Source of the DNA: CAXBMB01 sp963976695
GTDB lineage: Bacteria > Pseudomonadota > Alphaproteobacteria > Kiloniellales > DSM-21159
Length of the DNA stretch: 64,000 nt
Assembly (NCBI GenBank): GCA_963976695.1
Contig: CAXBMB010000006.1
Coordinates: 16,570 to 80,569 of the forward strand
Reading direction: 5' to 3'
This document shows positions 1 to 8,761 of this stretch, one piece after another. Made by a program: the position numbers and the translations under genes. Positions within the stretch are counted from its first letter, which is position 1. Every line of letters starts with the position of its first letter. Under the pieces are notes generated by a model, which worked only from the letters and a program-made list of their open reading frames with translations, searched no databases and was not told where the DNA came from.

Positions 1-4
1 CAAT

Positions 5-60
5 GCGTTCACTGCGCCGGACGGCGCTAGCGGGCGTTCACTGCGCCGTCCGCGCTAGCG
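5..60. repeat. Two-copy tandem repeat of about 27 bp
   Basis: Two near-identical units lie head to tail, at 5-32 and 34-60. Each starts GCGTTCACTGCGCCG and ends GCGCTAGCG. They differ only in the short segment between those parts. The first unit contains the hairpin GCGCCG-GA-CGGCGC. No coding frame explains the region. It may be the end of a longer array or repeat element that continues left of the window. Confidence 0.6.
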
Positions 61-75
61 ACGGATTGACTACGG

Positions 76-104
76 CCTCGAAGCGCGAAACGCCACTTTT
101 TTAG
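76..104 (+). repeat. Possible degenerate copy of dispersed intergenic repeat
   Basis: The stretch CTCGAAGCGCGAAACGCC resembles the core of the repeat seen near 51.0 kb (TCGAAGCGCCAAGCGCC) and on the other strand near 23.87 kb. Only this core can be aligned by eye, so membership in the family is tentative. Confidence 0.3.
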
Positions 105-120
105 TCCAATCACCCGCTTA

Positions 121-320
121 TACCAAGTCCCATTGATAAAGACCTATGGAGATCGTGTTACCTGCCCGTCGGGCAGGAAACACGATCGTTCTGGCGGCTT
201 CTCAAGCCTTTCGGACGGCGTCGTGTCCGCCTGCCGATGCGCTGCATCGCCACGACAAACGCTCCTAGCCGAAAGACTTGAGAAGCCGTCTACATGAGTC
301 TTTATCAGTGGGATTTGGTA
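121..320. mobile_element. MITE-like element with 23 bp terminal inverted repeats
   Basis: The 23 bp at 121-143 (starting TACCAAGTCCCATTG) and at 298-320 (ending AGTGGGATTTGGTA) are inverted repeats with two mismatches. Two long hairpins lie inside: 151-168 pairs with 170-187 (one mismatch) and 196-214 pairs with 269-287 (one mismatch). There is no transposase gene. The TA at each terminus fits the TA target duplication of IS630/Tc1-mariner-type elements, which is family knowledge and not shown here. The right end overlaps the 3' end of the neighbouring SDR gene. Confidence 0.75.
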
Positions 321-1357
321 TTAGCTTTCGGCGCCGGGATATGACCCCAGTTGCTGAGGTCGGCCAGAGCGGTCTCGACGCTTTCTTCCGGACGATAAAA
401 GGTCAAGCCAAGATCGCGTATGATCTTTCCGTTGTCGAGGCGCAGGCTGCGGCCGAGGTGGCTGCGCAGATAATCGCCAACGCCGGCCGGCTGGCTATAG
501 CTCAGCAACTTCATCAAGCCGGTGCCGAAAGGCCCGCTGCAGTCGAGCCTGGGCAACTTGCCCTGCCCATAACCCAACCGGCGGATCTGCGCCACCAGGT
601 CGGCCATCGTCAGCCGGTCGCTGACGCAGAGATAGCGTCCTTCGGCCTGCGGCTTTTCCATCGCGGCAAGATGGGCGTCGGCGACGTCCCGCACATCGAC
701 GATCCCGAAGGTAAGATCCATGATCGCCGGATACTTGCCGGTGACCAGATCGACCAAAAGCTGATTGGAGGCGTTGATCACGGCGGATTTCGCCGGGCCT
801 ATCACCAGGGAGGGATTGATCGCCACCAGATCGAATCGCGGCTTTTCCCGGGCGATAAAGTTCCAGGCTTCCCGTTCCGCCTGCGCCTTGGAGAAAAAAT
901 AGGGATTGCGCGTTGGCGAACTATGGTGGTTCCAGTCCTTCTCCGTCAGTTCCCGACCGTCGGGCGCGTCGCTCACGGCGGCAAAGGACGATGTCAGAAC
1001 CACCCGCCGCACCGATGCACTCTTTGCTGCGGCCCGCAACAGGACCAAGGTGCCCTGCACCGCCGGATCAACCAAATCCCGTTGCGGATTCTTCACCGTC
1101 AACCGATAAGGGCTGGCCAGATGCATCACCACATCGACATCGACATGCAGCCCAAAGGGATCGTCATCCAGCAAATCGGCGCGCACCAGCAAAAGTCGCT
1201 CGGCCGCGCCCGGCAATTGGCGCAGCGGCGCCAGCTTGCGCTGGTCAGTCAGGTCGCGCACCGTGCCAACCACCCGGTGGCCCTTTGCCAAAAGGCGGGC
1301 AATGGTGTGCCCCGCGATAAAGCCGGTGGCGCCACTAACGAGGATCCGCTTGACCAC
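305..1357 (-). CDS. NAD(P)-dependent epimerase/dehydratase-like extended SDR
   Basis: A 350-residue extended short-chain dehydrogenase of the dihydroflavonol-4-reductase/cinnamoyl-CoA-reductase-like group. The N-terminal dinucleotide motif GATGFIAG is at residues 9-16. The catalytic pair Tyr153 and Lys157 (YFFSK) and Ser123/Ser124 (LTSSF) are present, so an active oxidoreductase is expected. The substrate cannot be read from sequence. The GTG start at 1357 has a good AGGGAG site. It follows lpxB by 25 bp and may be the last gene of that operon. The final residues NTKSH and the stop codon are encoded by the inverted repeat of the adjacent MITE-like element, so the C-terminus has been altered. 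Confidence 0.88.
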   Translation of the reverse strand: MVKRILVSGATGFIAGHTIARLLAKGHRVVGTVRDLTDQRKLAPLRQLPGAAERLLLVRADLLDDDPFGLHVDVDVVMHLASPYRLTVKNPQRDLVDPAVQGTLVLLRAAAKSASVRRVVLTSSFAAVSDAPDGRELTEKDWNHHSSPTRNPYFFSKAQAEREAWNFIAREKPRFDLVAINPSLVIGPAKSAVINASNQLLVDLVTGKYPAIMDLTFGIVDVRDVADAHLAAMEKPQAEGRYLCVSDRLTMADLVAQIRRLGYGQGKLPRLDCSGPFGTGLMKLLSYSQPAGVGDYLRSHLGRSLRLDNGKIIRDLGLTFYRPEESVETALADLSNWGHIPAPKANTKSH

Positions 1358-1382
1358 GGGAAACTCCCTTTTGCACTGTCGT

Positions 1383-2558
1383 TTAGCCTGGGATCAGTCC
1401 CAACAGAATTTTAGCGGCTTGGTCGCTTGGTTTGCCCTGGCCGGCGCCCGAAAGGCGGGTCACCGCCTCCTTCAAGCCGGCAATCTGCGCTTGGCGTTCG
1501 GGCCCTTCCTGCATCAAGGGCAGCAAGGCCCGAGATAGATTTTCCGCCGTGCAGTGCTGTTGCAGAAATTCAGGCTGAACGGCGCGTTGAACCACCAGAT
1601 TTGCAATCGACACAAACGGCACCTTCACCAGGTAGCCGACAATGGCGGCGGTGAGCGCGTTCACACGATAGCCGATAACCGCCGGCGTCTGGGCAACGGC
1701 CAACTCAATCGCCACCGTGCCGGAGGCGGCCAGGGCCGCCCGACCGGCCTTAAAGGCGGCATATTTGTCGGCCACCCGCGGTAAGAGGTGAACCGGCGCG
1801 GCCCACTGCCTGCTGTGCTGTTCGACCAGGTCGGCCACCGCCGGCACCGTCGGCAAAAGCACCTCGAGGTCCGGCGTCGCCGCGACCAGCCGGGCCACAG
1901 TGTCGCCAAAGACCGGGGCCAACCGCTTAACCTCGGAGCGGCGCGAGCCGGGAAGCACGGTCAAAAGTGGTGTGTCCGCGCGGATGCCCAAACGCTGCCG
2001 CAGCGCCCCGACCTGCCCGGCGCCATCAAGCGCCTCGATCGCCGGATGGCCGACAAAGCTGGTCTTCAGACCATGGACTTCAAAATACGGCGGCTCAAAC
2101 GGCAAAAGCGTCAGCAGATGGTCAAGATAACCGGCTATCTTCTTCGCCCGACCCGGTTTCCAGGCCCAGACCGACGGCGCGACGTAGTGCACCAAGGGAA
2201 AGCCGGCGCCCTTCAACTTTTTCGCCACCCGCAGCCCAAATCCCGGCGCGTCAATGGTCACCAGCAAATCGGGCTGAACGGCCCGGACATGGGCCTCGGT
2301 TTGGGCCATGCGCCGCAGCAGCCGCGGCAGATGGGGCAGCACCTCCACCAGCCCCATAACCGCCAGTTCCTCAATCGAAAAAAGACTCCGCAGCCCCAGC
2401 TTTTCCATCTGTGGCCCGCCAACTCCGGAAAACCGCACCCGGCCGCCGCTGGCCGCGCTCAAGGCGGTCATCAGGCGGGCGCCCAGTTGGTCGCCGGAGG
2501 GCTCGCCGGCGATGAGATAAACCAGCGGCGCCGCCGGTTTCTCGTCGGGGCGGCTCAC
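1383..2558 (-). CDS. lpxB: Lipid-A-disaccharide synthase LpxB
   Basis: A glycosyltransferase of family GT19, 391 residues and normal for LpxB. It joins UDP-2,3-diacylglucosamine to lipid X to give the lipid A disaccharide at the cytoplasmic face of the inner membrane. The diagnostic AGEPSGD motif is at residues 17-23, and further conserved blocks (SVWAWKPGR, LPGSRRSEV) follow. It uses a GTG start that overlaps the lpxI stop as GTGA, so the two genes are probably translationally coupled. It is the last lipid A gene of the cluster. Confidence 0.96.
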   Translation of the reverse strand: MSRPDEKPAAPLVYLIAGEPSGDQLGARLMTALSAASGGRVRFSGVGGPQMEKLGLRSLFSIEELAVMGLVEVLPHLPRLLRRMAQTEAHVRAVQPDLLVTIDAPGFGLRVAKKLKGAGFPLVHYVAPSVWAWKPGRAKKIAGYLDHLLTLLPFEPPYFEVHGLKTSFVGHPAIEALDGAGQVGALRQRLGIRADTPLLTVLPGSRRSEVKRLAPVFGDTVARLVAATPDLEVLLPTVPAVADLVEQHSRQWAAPVHLLPRVADKYAAFKAGRAALAASGTVAIELAVAQTPAVIGYRVNALTAAIVGYLVKVPFVSIANLVVQRAVQPEFLQQHCTAENLSRALLPLMQEGPERQAQIAGLKEAVTRLSGAGQGKPSDQAAKILLGLIPG

Positions 2559-3421
2559 CCGTCTGTCCCCAAATCCAATCCAACAACGAACAACCCGGCG
2601 GCGTCGGCGGTCGCCGTCACGATGGCACGATCCACCACCAAGGCGCCACCGGCTTCGATGGCGATTCCACGCAGCCCCGCCGCCTGGGCGCCTTCGACCG
2701 TTTGGGGACCGATGGTCGGCAGGTCGACGCGTTTTTCCTGCTGTGTCTTTTTCAATTTCACCAGCACGCCGCCCGGGCCGTCGCGCCGCAACAGCGCCAC
2801 GCGCTGGAGCAGCTGATCGGTGCCCTCGATGGCTTCAACGCCCAGCACCACGCCTTGCTGAACCACCACCGCCTGGCCGATATCCAGATGCGCCATGGCG
2901 CGCAAAACCGCCACGCCGCGCTGAATATCCTGCTGCGCCTGCTGATCTGCCTGGTGACGGCCATAGCTGCCCGCGGCGGCGAGAAGATTGCCCAGAACCT
3001 GATCGATGCCGACCACCCGAAAGTCCTCTTCTTCCTCCAGCACCCGCACCATCGACCCCAAAAGACCATCGTCGCCGAACGCCTTGGCGCCGATTTTGAA
3101 CAGAAAGCGGGCGGCTTTGGCATCGGGACGCAGTTCTTTAAGCGACGGTCGGGTCACCGGTCCGGCAAACACCAGGTCCTTGACTCCCTTGGCGCGAAGC
3201 CAGGCCAGGATCTCCCCCGCCGCAGCCAAGCGGGCCCAGATATGGTCGACGCCGTCGGTGCTGGCCTGATCGGTGTGGCCGGAAAAAGCCACCAGATACA
3301 CCGGTCGCCCCGTACGCTGGCAATGACGAACCAAACGCCGGGGCAACGCGCCGCCGCCAGCCAGAATGCCGAGCGGCCGGGCGAGGTCCAGGTCTTGAAC
3401 AGCTTCAGGGGTTTCTGCCAT
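2555..3421 (-). CDS. lpxI: UDP-2,3-diacylglucosamine pyrophosphatase LpxI
   Basis: A 288-residue protein of the DUF1009/LpxI family, which hydrolyses UDP-2,3-diacylglucosamine to lipid X and UMP. It replaces LpxH in many alphaproteobacteria. The N-terminal GILAGGGALP (residues 18-27) and the C-terminal DLPTIGPQTVEGA motif of the family are visible. The gene lies between lpxA and lpxB, the usual place for lpxI, and overlaps lpxB by 4 bp. No LpxH-type phosphoesterase is seen in the window. Confidence 0.93.
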   Translation of the reverse strand: MAETPEAVQDLDLARPLGILAGGGALPRRLVRHCQRTGRPVYLVAFSGHTDQASTDGVDHIWARLAAAGEILAWLRAKGVKDLVFAGPVTRPSLKELRPDAKAARFLFKIGAKAFGDDGLLGSMVRVLEEEEDFRVVGIDQVLGNLLAAAGSYGRHQADQQAQQDIQRGVAVLRAMAHLDIGQAVVVQQGVVLGVEAIEGTDQLLQRVALLRRDGPGGVLVKLKKTQQEKRVDLPTIGPQTVEGAQAAGLRGIAIEAGGALVVDRAIVTATADAAGLFVVGLDLGTDG

Positions 3422-3462
3422 GGGCCTTCCCCGACAAAGGACAGGGTCTTACCTACCTGGTC

Positions 3463-4248
3463 TTACTTCGGTTGGCTTATGCCGCGAGAACTTTCGGCCC
3501 GCAGGAAGGCAATCAATTCCTCGACCGCCTCCAACTGGGTGAAATCCTGACTGACCTTTTCCAGCCGGTCCTTGAGCGTGCCGTCATCGCCGAACAGCGC
3601 CTTGTAGGCTTGTCGCAAGCCATGGATTTCCTGGCGCGAGAAACCACGCCGCTTGAGCCCGACAAGATTCAACCCACTCAGGTTCGCCCGTTCGCCAAGC
3701 GCAATCCCATAGGGAATGACATCCTGTTCGATGCCGGACATCCCGCCGATCATGGCATGGGCGCCAATGCGGACGAACTGATGCACCGCGGCAAGTCCGC
3801 CGATGATCGCATGGTCGCCGACGCTAACGTGCCCGGCCAAGGTCGCATTGTTGACCAGGATGCAGTGGTTGCCCACCTGGCAGTCGTGCGCCACATGGGC
3901 CCCGACCATCAACAAGCAGTTGTCCCCCACCTTGGTGACCAAGCCGCCGCCTTGGGTGCCGGGATTGATCGTGACCTGCTCGCGAATCACCGTCTTGGCG
4001 CCGATCTGCACCTGGGACATTTCGCCTTTGAACTTCAGATCCTGCGGCTGGGTGCCGATGGAGGCAAAGGGGAATATCTGGCTGCCGGCGCCGATGCTGG
4101 TTTTGCCGTCCAACACCACATGGCTGTGCAAGACGACGGAATCGGCCAGACTGACATCGGGGCCCACCACGCAAAAAGGGCCGATCTGCACGTCCCGGCC
4201 AAGGGTAGCTGCTGGGTCAACAACAGCACTGGTATGAATAACGCGCAT
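3463..4248 (-). CDS. lpxA: UDP-N-acetylglucosamine acyltransferase LpxA
   Basis: The first enzyme of lipid A synthesis, transferring a 3-hydroxyacyl chain from ACP to UDP-GlcNAc. It has 261 residues, built mainly of hexapeptide repeats that form a left-handed beta helix, with a helical C-terminus. The active-site block GAHVAHDC carries the catalytic His (His121 from the chosen start). The ATG at 4248 shares its A with the fabZ stop (TGATG). This is more likely the start than the TTG one codon upstream, and it implies coupling to fabZ. Confidence 0.96.
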   Translation of the reverse strand: MRVIHTSAVVDPAATLGRDVQIGPFCVVGPDVSLADSVVLHSHVVLDGKTSIGAGSQIFPFASIGTQPQDLKFKGEMSQVQIGAKTVIREQVTINPGTQGGGLVTKVGDNCLLMVGAHVAHDCQVGNHCILVNNATLAGHVSVGDHAIIGGLAAVHQFVRIGAHAMIGGMSGIEQDVIPYGIALGERANLSGLNLVGLKRRGFSRQEIHGLRQAYKALFGDDGTLKDRLEKVSQDFTQLEAVEELIAFLRAESSRGISQPK

Positions 4249-4721
4249 CAATCATCCATGATCATGGCAGTAAAATTCGCCTCTGCCGCGATCTTGCCGT
4301 CAACCGTGCCGATGCCCCTAAATTTCCAGACCGGCCCGCGATTGCGAACCTTGGTGACCTCAAGCCGAAGCTGATCGCCTGGAACCACGGTCTTACGGAA
4401 GCGCGCATCGTCGATGGTCATAAAATAAACCAGCTTGCCGGCAGCCGCCCCTTCAAGGGTTTCAACCACCAAAACGGCGGCCGTTTGCGCCATCGCCTCG
4501 ACGATCAGTACGCCGGGCATTACCGGTTGACGCGGAAAATGACCCTGAAAATGCGGCTCGTTCATGGTGACATTCTTGATGCCGACGGCGGAAACGTCCA
4601 ACACCACCTCAACGACCTTGTCGATCAGCAGAAAGGGGTAGCGGTGCGGAATCAACTCCATGATTCCGACAATGTCGATCGGCTCAAACGAGGCCTTTGT
4701 CTGGCTTGTTGCGTCAGTCAT
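4248..4721 (-). CDS. fabZ: 3-hydroxyacyl-ACP dehydratase FabZ
   Basis: A hotdog-fold dehydratase of 157 residues that removes water from 3-hydroxyacyl-ACP in fatty acid elongation. The catalytic His61 in GHFP and Glu75 in the following VEAMAQ helix are present, as is the HRYPFLLID entry motif at residues 26-34. It overlaps lpxD by 8 bp and lpxA by one base. The fabZ/lpxA pairing lets the cell balance phospholipid against lipid A use of 3-hydroxyacyl-ACP. Confidence 0.96.
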   Translation of the reverse strand: MTDATSQTKASFEPIDIVGIMELIPHRYPFLLIDKVVEVVLDVSAVGIKNVTMNEPHFQGHFPRQPVMPGVLIVEAMAQTAAVLVVETLEGAAAGKLVYFMTIDDARFRKTVVPGDQLRLEVTKVRNRGPVWKFRGIGTVDGKIAAEANFTAMIMDD

Positions 4722-5745
4722 GTTTCTTCTTCTGTTCCTTCAACTGACGCTGCCACAAGGTATAGAGGCGGAAGTATTCCTTGATTGGCATCGCGGGGGT
4801 TCCTCCATAAGACTCGCCATCATCAATATCGCGCATGGTGGCGCTACAGGCTGCCAATTTCGCGCCGTTTCCCAAGGTCAAATGACCCGCAACGCCGGCT
4901 TGGGCGGCAATAATAACATGGTTCTTCAATTCGGTGCTTCCGGCAACACCCGATTGCGCCACAAGGACGCAACCCCGTCCCGTGGTCACGTTGTGCCCAA
5001 CCTGAACCAGATTGTCGATCTTGCTTCCGGCCCCGATGCGGGTATCCGGCCCGGCGCCGCGGTCGATGGTGGTGTTGGCGCCGACCTCCACCCCGTCCTC
5101 GATTATCACCCGACCCAACTGAGGCACATCGACGTAGCCCGCCGGGTCCAGCGCAAAGCCAAAGCCGCGCGCGCCCAATCGAACGCCCGAATGCAGCTCG
5201 CAGTTCTGCCCAACCATGCAGTAGCTCAGCATCACCTGGGCGTGCAGGCGCGTGCCCTTGCCCACGGTCACGCCGTCTTCAATCACGCAATGCGCGGCGA
5301 TCCGCACGTCGTCGCCGATTTCGGCCCGCGCCCCGATCACCGAATAGGCGCCAATCGAGACGTTCTTCCCGATTACCGCGCTGTCGTCGATAATCGCGGT
5401 GGGATGCACCACGCCATCGCTCTTGGGTTCCGGGTAGAAGGCCTGGGCCACCAAGGCGTAGCCTCTGTAGGGTTGCTTGGTGAGCAGCAGATCCATCCCG
5501 GCCGGGGCCCGCTTGGCCAGCGAGGGATCGACAATCACCACCCCGGCCTGGCTGACCTCGAACGCCGCCAGATAGCGCCGGTTGTCGAGAAAGGAAATCG
5601 AGTCCGCATCGGCCCTGTCGAGCGGTGCGACGTCGCGAATCACCCGCTCCGGATCCGCGCCGTCGGACAGCACGGCGCCCGCGATTTCAGCGAGCGCGCC
5701 CAACTTGAGCGGGCCAACAGAGGTAAAAAAACGAGGATCAGCCAT
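4714..5745 (-). CDS. lpxD: UDP-3-O-(3-hydroxyacyl)glucosamine N-acyltransferase LpxD
   Basis: The third step of lipid A synthesis, N-acylation of UDP-3-O-acylglucosamine. It has 343 residues: an N-terminal uridine-binding domain (about 1-105), then hexapeptide repeats. The VGHNV motif places the catalytic His at residue 251. The gene starts 9 bp downstream of the skp stop and overlaps fabZ, as in the standard bamA-skp-lpxD-fabZ-lpxA order. Confidence 0.96.
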   Translation of the reverse strand: MADPRFFTSVGPLKLGALAEIAGAVLSDGADPERVIRDVAPLDRADADSISFLDNRRYLAAFEVSQAGVVIVDPSLAKRAPAGMDLLLTKQPYRGYALVAQAFYPEPKSDGVVHPTAIIDDSAVIGKNVSIGAYSVIGARAEIGDDVRIAAHCVIEDGVTVGKGTRLHAQVMLSYCMVGQNCELHSGVRLGARGFGFALDPAGYVDVPQLGRVIIEDGVEVGANTTIDRGAGPDTRIGAGSKIDNLVQVGHNVTTGRGCVLVAQSGVAGSTELKNHVIIAAQAGVAGHLTLGNGAKLAACSATMRDIDDGESYGGTPAMPIKEYFRLYTLWQRQLKEQKKKHD

Positions 5746-5754
5746 GGCTGCTTA

Positions 5755-6333
5755 CTACTCCGGAAGATCGACTTTGGGCAGATCCTTGTTCAAAAGCGCC
5801 AAGACATCCTCGGTAATATCCAAGCTGTTATGAACCAGAACAACGGCTGACTTGGGCAGCACCAGGTTCGCGCCCCTTTCGACCGCCAACTTATCGATAA
5901 GCTGGATCAAGCGGCGCTCAACCTGGGACATGGCTTGGGCGAACCGCTTTTCCAGGTTCTTGCGCCGGTCGGCAACGCTTTGCTGAAAGGAGATGACCTT
6001 CTGTTCAAGCTCTTTTTTCTTTTTGCCAAAGGCCTCGGCGGAAAGAATGGTCTGCTGGCGGGCCAACTCCTGATCGGCCTTGCGCAACTCATCCTCCTGG
6101 CTCTTGAGCTCGACCTGCACCGCCTTGGACTTGGCATCGAGCGCCTTTTGAACGCCCTGAGCCGCCGTCGAACCGCGCATGGCGGCCTGCATGTCGATCA
6201 CCAGGATAACCGGAGAAGCCAATTTGCTCTGCGCCGCCGCCGATCCTGGCAAAGCCAGAACAGCCAGCATGAGCGCCATTGCAAGCGTTGCTGCCGATAG
6301 GGCTTTGCCGAAGAAACGAGATGGCATTTTCAT
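5755..6333 (-). CDS. skp: OmpH/Skp-family periplasmic chaperone
   Basis: A secreted OmpH/Skp-like chaperone that holds unfolded outer-membrane proteins on their way to BamA. It has 192 residues with an N-terminal signal peptide ending near GSAAAQ. A long charged coiled-coil stretch (about residues 70-150) follows, typical of the Skp tentacles. The ATG at 6333 shares its A with the bamA stop (TGATG). Another in-frame ATG lies two codons downstream. Sequence conservation in this family is low, so the call rests on architecture and position. Confidence 0.88.
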   Translation of the reverse strand: MKMPSRFFGKALSAATLAMALMLAVLALPGSAAAQSKLASPVILVIDMQAAMRGSTAAQGVQKALDAKSKAVQVELKSQEDELRKADQELARQQTILSAEAFGKKKKELEQKVISFQQSVADRRKNLEKRFAQAMSQVERRLIQLIDKLAVERGANLVLPKSAVVLVHNSLDITEDVLALLNKDLPKVDLPE

Positions 6334-8666
6334 CAAAACTGTGTCCCAAAGCTAAAAGTCACGAATGAGGTCTTGTCGAAATCTTCCTTGATTAGCGGAA
6401 TCCCAAAATCAAGGTTGATCAATCCAAAGGGCGAATTCCAAGAAAAGCCCGGCCCCACCGACATCCGAACCGTGGAAGAATCGAAGACGCCGTCGGCGGA
6501 CTGCCCATCGTATCCCCAAAGCGCGCCGATGTCCGTGAAGATGCGCCCTTGAATGTCATATTCTTCCGGTAGACCCAAGGGAAAGTGCAGTTCGGCGGTG
6601 GTTTTATAGTACTGCTTGCCGCCGAGCGCGTCCCCGGAATTGATATCGCGCGGCCCCAGGCCGCCAATTTCAAAGCCTCTGAAGCTACTGGCGCCCAAGA
6701 AGAAACGGTCAGAGACCCGCGTGTTCTGACCCAGGCCGAACATCTGGCCCACTTCGCCGCCCAGCTTCAACGTCATGCCGTCCAGGATCGGTTGGTAGTA
6801 CTCCCCCTTGGCGCTGTTGCGAATATAGCGAACATCGCCGCCAAAACCGGTGAACTGGTTGGTCAGGGAGAGCTTGAAGCCGGTCTTGGTCTTGAACTTG
6901 CTGTCGCGGCGATCCCAGATAATGTCATGGGAAATCGACGAGCGAATGGTTTTGCCCGTCTCCTCCTGTATCGCCAGGGAAGCATCGCTGTCGACATCGA
7001 AAATCTGGCGCTGCTCCAGGGTATAGCGGAACAACTGGCGGGTGCGTTCGGTCAAATTGTAGCCGGCGCGCAAGCCACCGCCGAGACGTTTTTGCTTGAA
7101 CGAGCTTTCGTCCTTATTGTCCGACGTGGTTCGGAACAGATCAAAACCGGCCGACACATTGCGGTTCAAGAAATAGGGTTCGGTAAAGCTCAGATCGACT
7201 TCCGAAGATGTCCCGGAAAGCACCAGGCCGAGGCGCAGATCCTGGCCGCGCCCAAGTAGGTTACGCTCCCGGAATTGGATATTACCCAAGATCCCCACTT
7301 CCGTGGACAGGCCGGCGCCAAAGGTAATATCGCCGGTTGACTGCTCCTCCACATCGACAGTGATGACGGTCTTGTCCGGCGCCGTCCCCTGCTTGTTTTC
7401 CACCGAAACCGAGCGGAAGAAGCCCAAGTTTTCGATGCGCTGGCGAGAGCGCCGCATCCGTGACGAGTTGAAGGCGTCTCCCTCGACCAGGCGGAACTCG
7501 CGGCGAACCACCCGATCGAGGGTGCGAACGTTGCCCTGAATGTCGATCCGTTCGACAAAAACCTTCGGCCCTTCCTGAATATTGTAGGTCAGGTCGATGG
7601 TGAAGTTTTCCCGGTTGCGCTTGGTGCGCGGGCGGATATCCACAAACGCGTAGCCAAGGTTCCCCACCTCCTGGGTCATGGCTTCAATCGACTGATCAAC
7701 CGCCGTGGCGTCGTACCAATCGCCTTCCACCGTCTCCAGATCGGCGCGCAGAACCTCGGGGTCCAGGTCCTTGAGCGTGGCAAGCAGATCCACCTTGCCA
7801 AATTTGTAGCGCGGGCCCTCTTCCACCGAGAAGGTGATGATAAAGGCCGAGCGATCCTGGTTCAGCTCCGCCACCGCCGAGACAACACGAAAATCCGCAT
7901 AGCCTTCGCTCAGGTAAAACCGGCGCAGCAATTCCCGATCGAAGGCAAGGCGGTCGGGATCATAGCTGTCGTCGCTCGACAGGAAGCGGTACCAGGCGGT
8001 CTCGCGGGTGGCAATTTCCTCACGCAGGCTGCCGTCGGAAAAGACCCGGTTGCCGATAAAGTTGATCGACTCGATGCCGGTGGTCGGCCCTTCATTGATT
8101 TCAAACGCCAGATCGACCCGATTTTGCGGCAGCTTGATGACCTTCGGGTCCACGGTGGCGCCAAAACGGCCGCGGCGACGATAAAGATCGAGAATGCGCT
8201 GTACGTCCTGCTGCACCCGCGTGCGGGTGAAGACCACCCGCGCCCGCAGCGATATTTCCGCCGCCAGGTCGTCGTCGCTGATCCGCTTGTTGCCCTCGAA
8301 GGCAATGCGATTGATCACCGGGTTTTCGGTGATCGTGACGATCAAGGCGTCACCGTCACGGCGCAGGGTCACGTCGGCGAACAGGCCGGTGGCGAAGATC
8401 GACTTCAGCGAGCCATCCAGCGCAACCGGATCAAAATTGTCACCGGGATTGACTCCCATATAGGTGCGCACCGTTTCCGGATCGACGCGCTGACTGCCTT
8501 CGACCTGGATTTCCTCAATGATGCCGCCATCGGAAATCGATTGGGCGACGGCCGGCGCGATCCAAAGCGCCGCCATCCCCGTTGCCTGGTTAAGGCCATA
8601 GGAAAGAAGCAATGAAAGGCCAACAACCTGTAGCGTGGCCACAAATTTTCTAAAAACAATGCGCAC
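6333..8666 (-). CDS. bamA: Outer membrane protein assembly factor BamA
   Basis: The central subunit of the BAM complex, which inserts beta-barrel proteins into the outer membrane. From the GTG at 8666, preceded by AGGAGGGG, it has 777 residues. There is a signal peptide ending near APAVAQ, five POTRA repeats (about 50-400) and a C-terminal barrel. The loop-6 motif appears as SFRGF, and the last residue is Phe (FGTQF), the expected barrel signal. The open frame continues upstream to a TTG at 8714, but the GTG has the better ribosome site and gives a normal signal peptide. Confidence 0.95.
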   Translation of the reverse strand: MRIVFRKFVATLQVVGLSLLLSYGLNQATGMAALWIAPAVAQSISDGGIIEEIQVEGSQRVDPETVRTYMGVNPGDNFDPVALDGSLKSIFATGLFADVTLRRDGDALIVTITENPVINRIAFEGNKRISDDDLAAEISLRARVVFTRTRVQQDVQRILDLYRRRGRFGATVDPKVIKLPQNRVDLAFEINEGPTTGIESINFIGNRVFSDGSLREEIATRETAWYRFLSSDDSYDPDRLAFDRELLRRFYLSEGYADFRVVSAVAELNQDRSAFIITFSVEEGPRYKFGKVDLLATLKDLDPEVLRADLETVEGDWYDATAVDQSIEAMTQEVGNLGYAFVDIRPRTKRNRENFTIDLTYNIQEGPKVFVERIDIQGNVRTLDRVVRREFRLVEGDAFNSSRMRRSRQRIENLGFFRSVSVENKQGTAPDKTVITVDVEEQSTGDITFGAGLSTEVGILGNIQFRERNLLGRGQDLRLGLVLSGTSSEVDLSFTEPYFLNRNVSAGFDLFRTTSDNKDESSFKQKRLGGGLRAGYNLTERTRQLFRYTLEQRQIFDVDSDASLAIQEETGKTIRSSISHDIIWDRRDSKFKTKTGFKLSLTNQFTGFGGDVRYIRNSAKGEYYQPILDGMTLKLGGEVGQMFGLGQNTRVSDRFFLGASSFRGFEIGGLGPRDINSGDALGGKQYYKTTAELHFPLGLPEEYDIQGRIFTDIGALWGYDGQSADGVFDSSTVRMSVGPGFSWNSPFGLINLDFGIPLIKEDFDKTSFVTFSFGTQF

Positions 8667-8761
8667 CAGCAGCTTCCCCTCCTGCGTCGCCCGCTCCCGC
8701 GCGACACAAGCCAATGACGACGATGATGGAGGCTCGGCCTCCCTTGCCCGAACTGAGGCTC

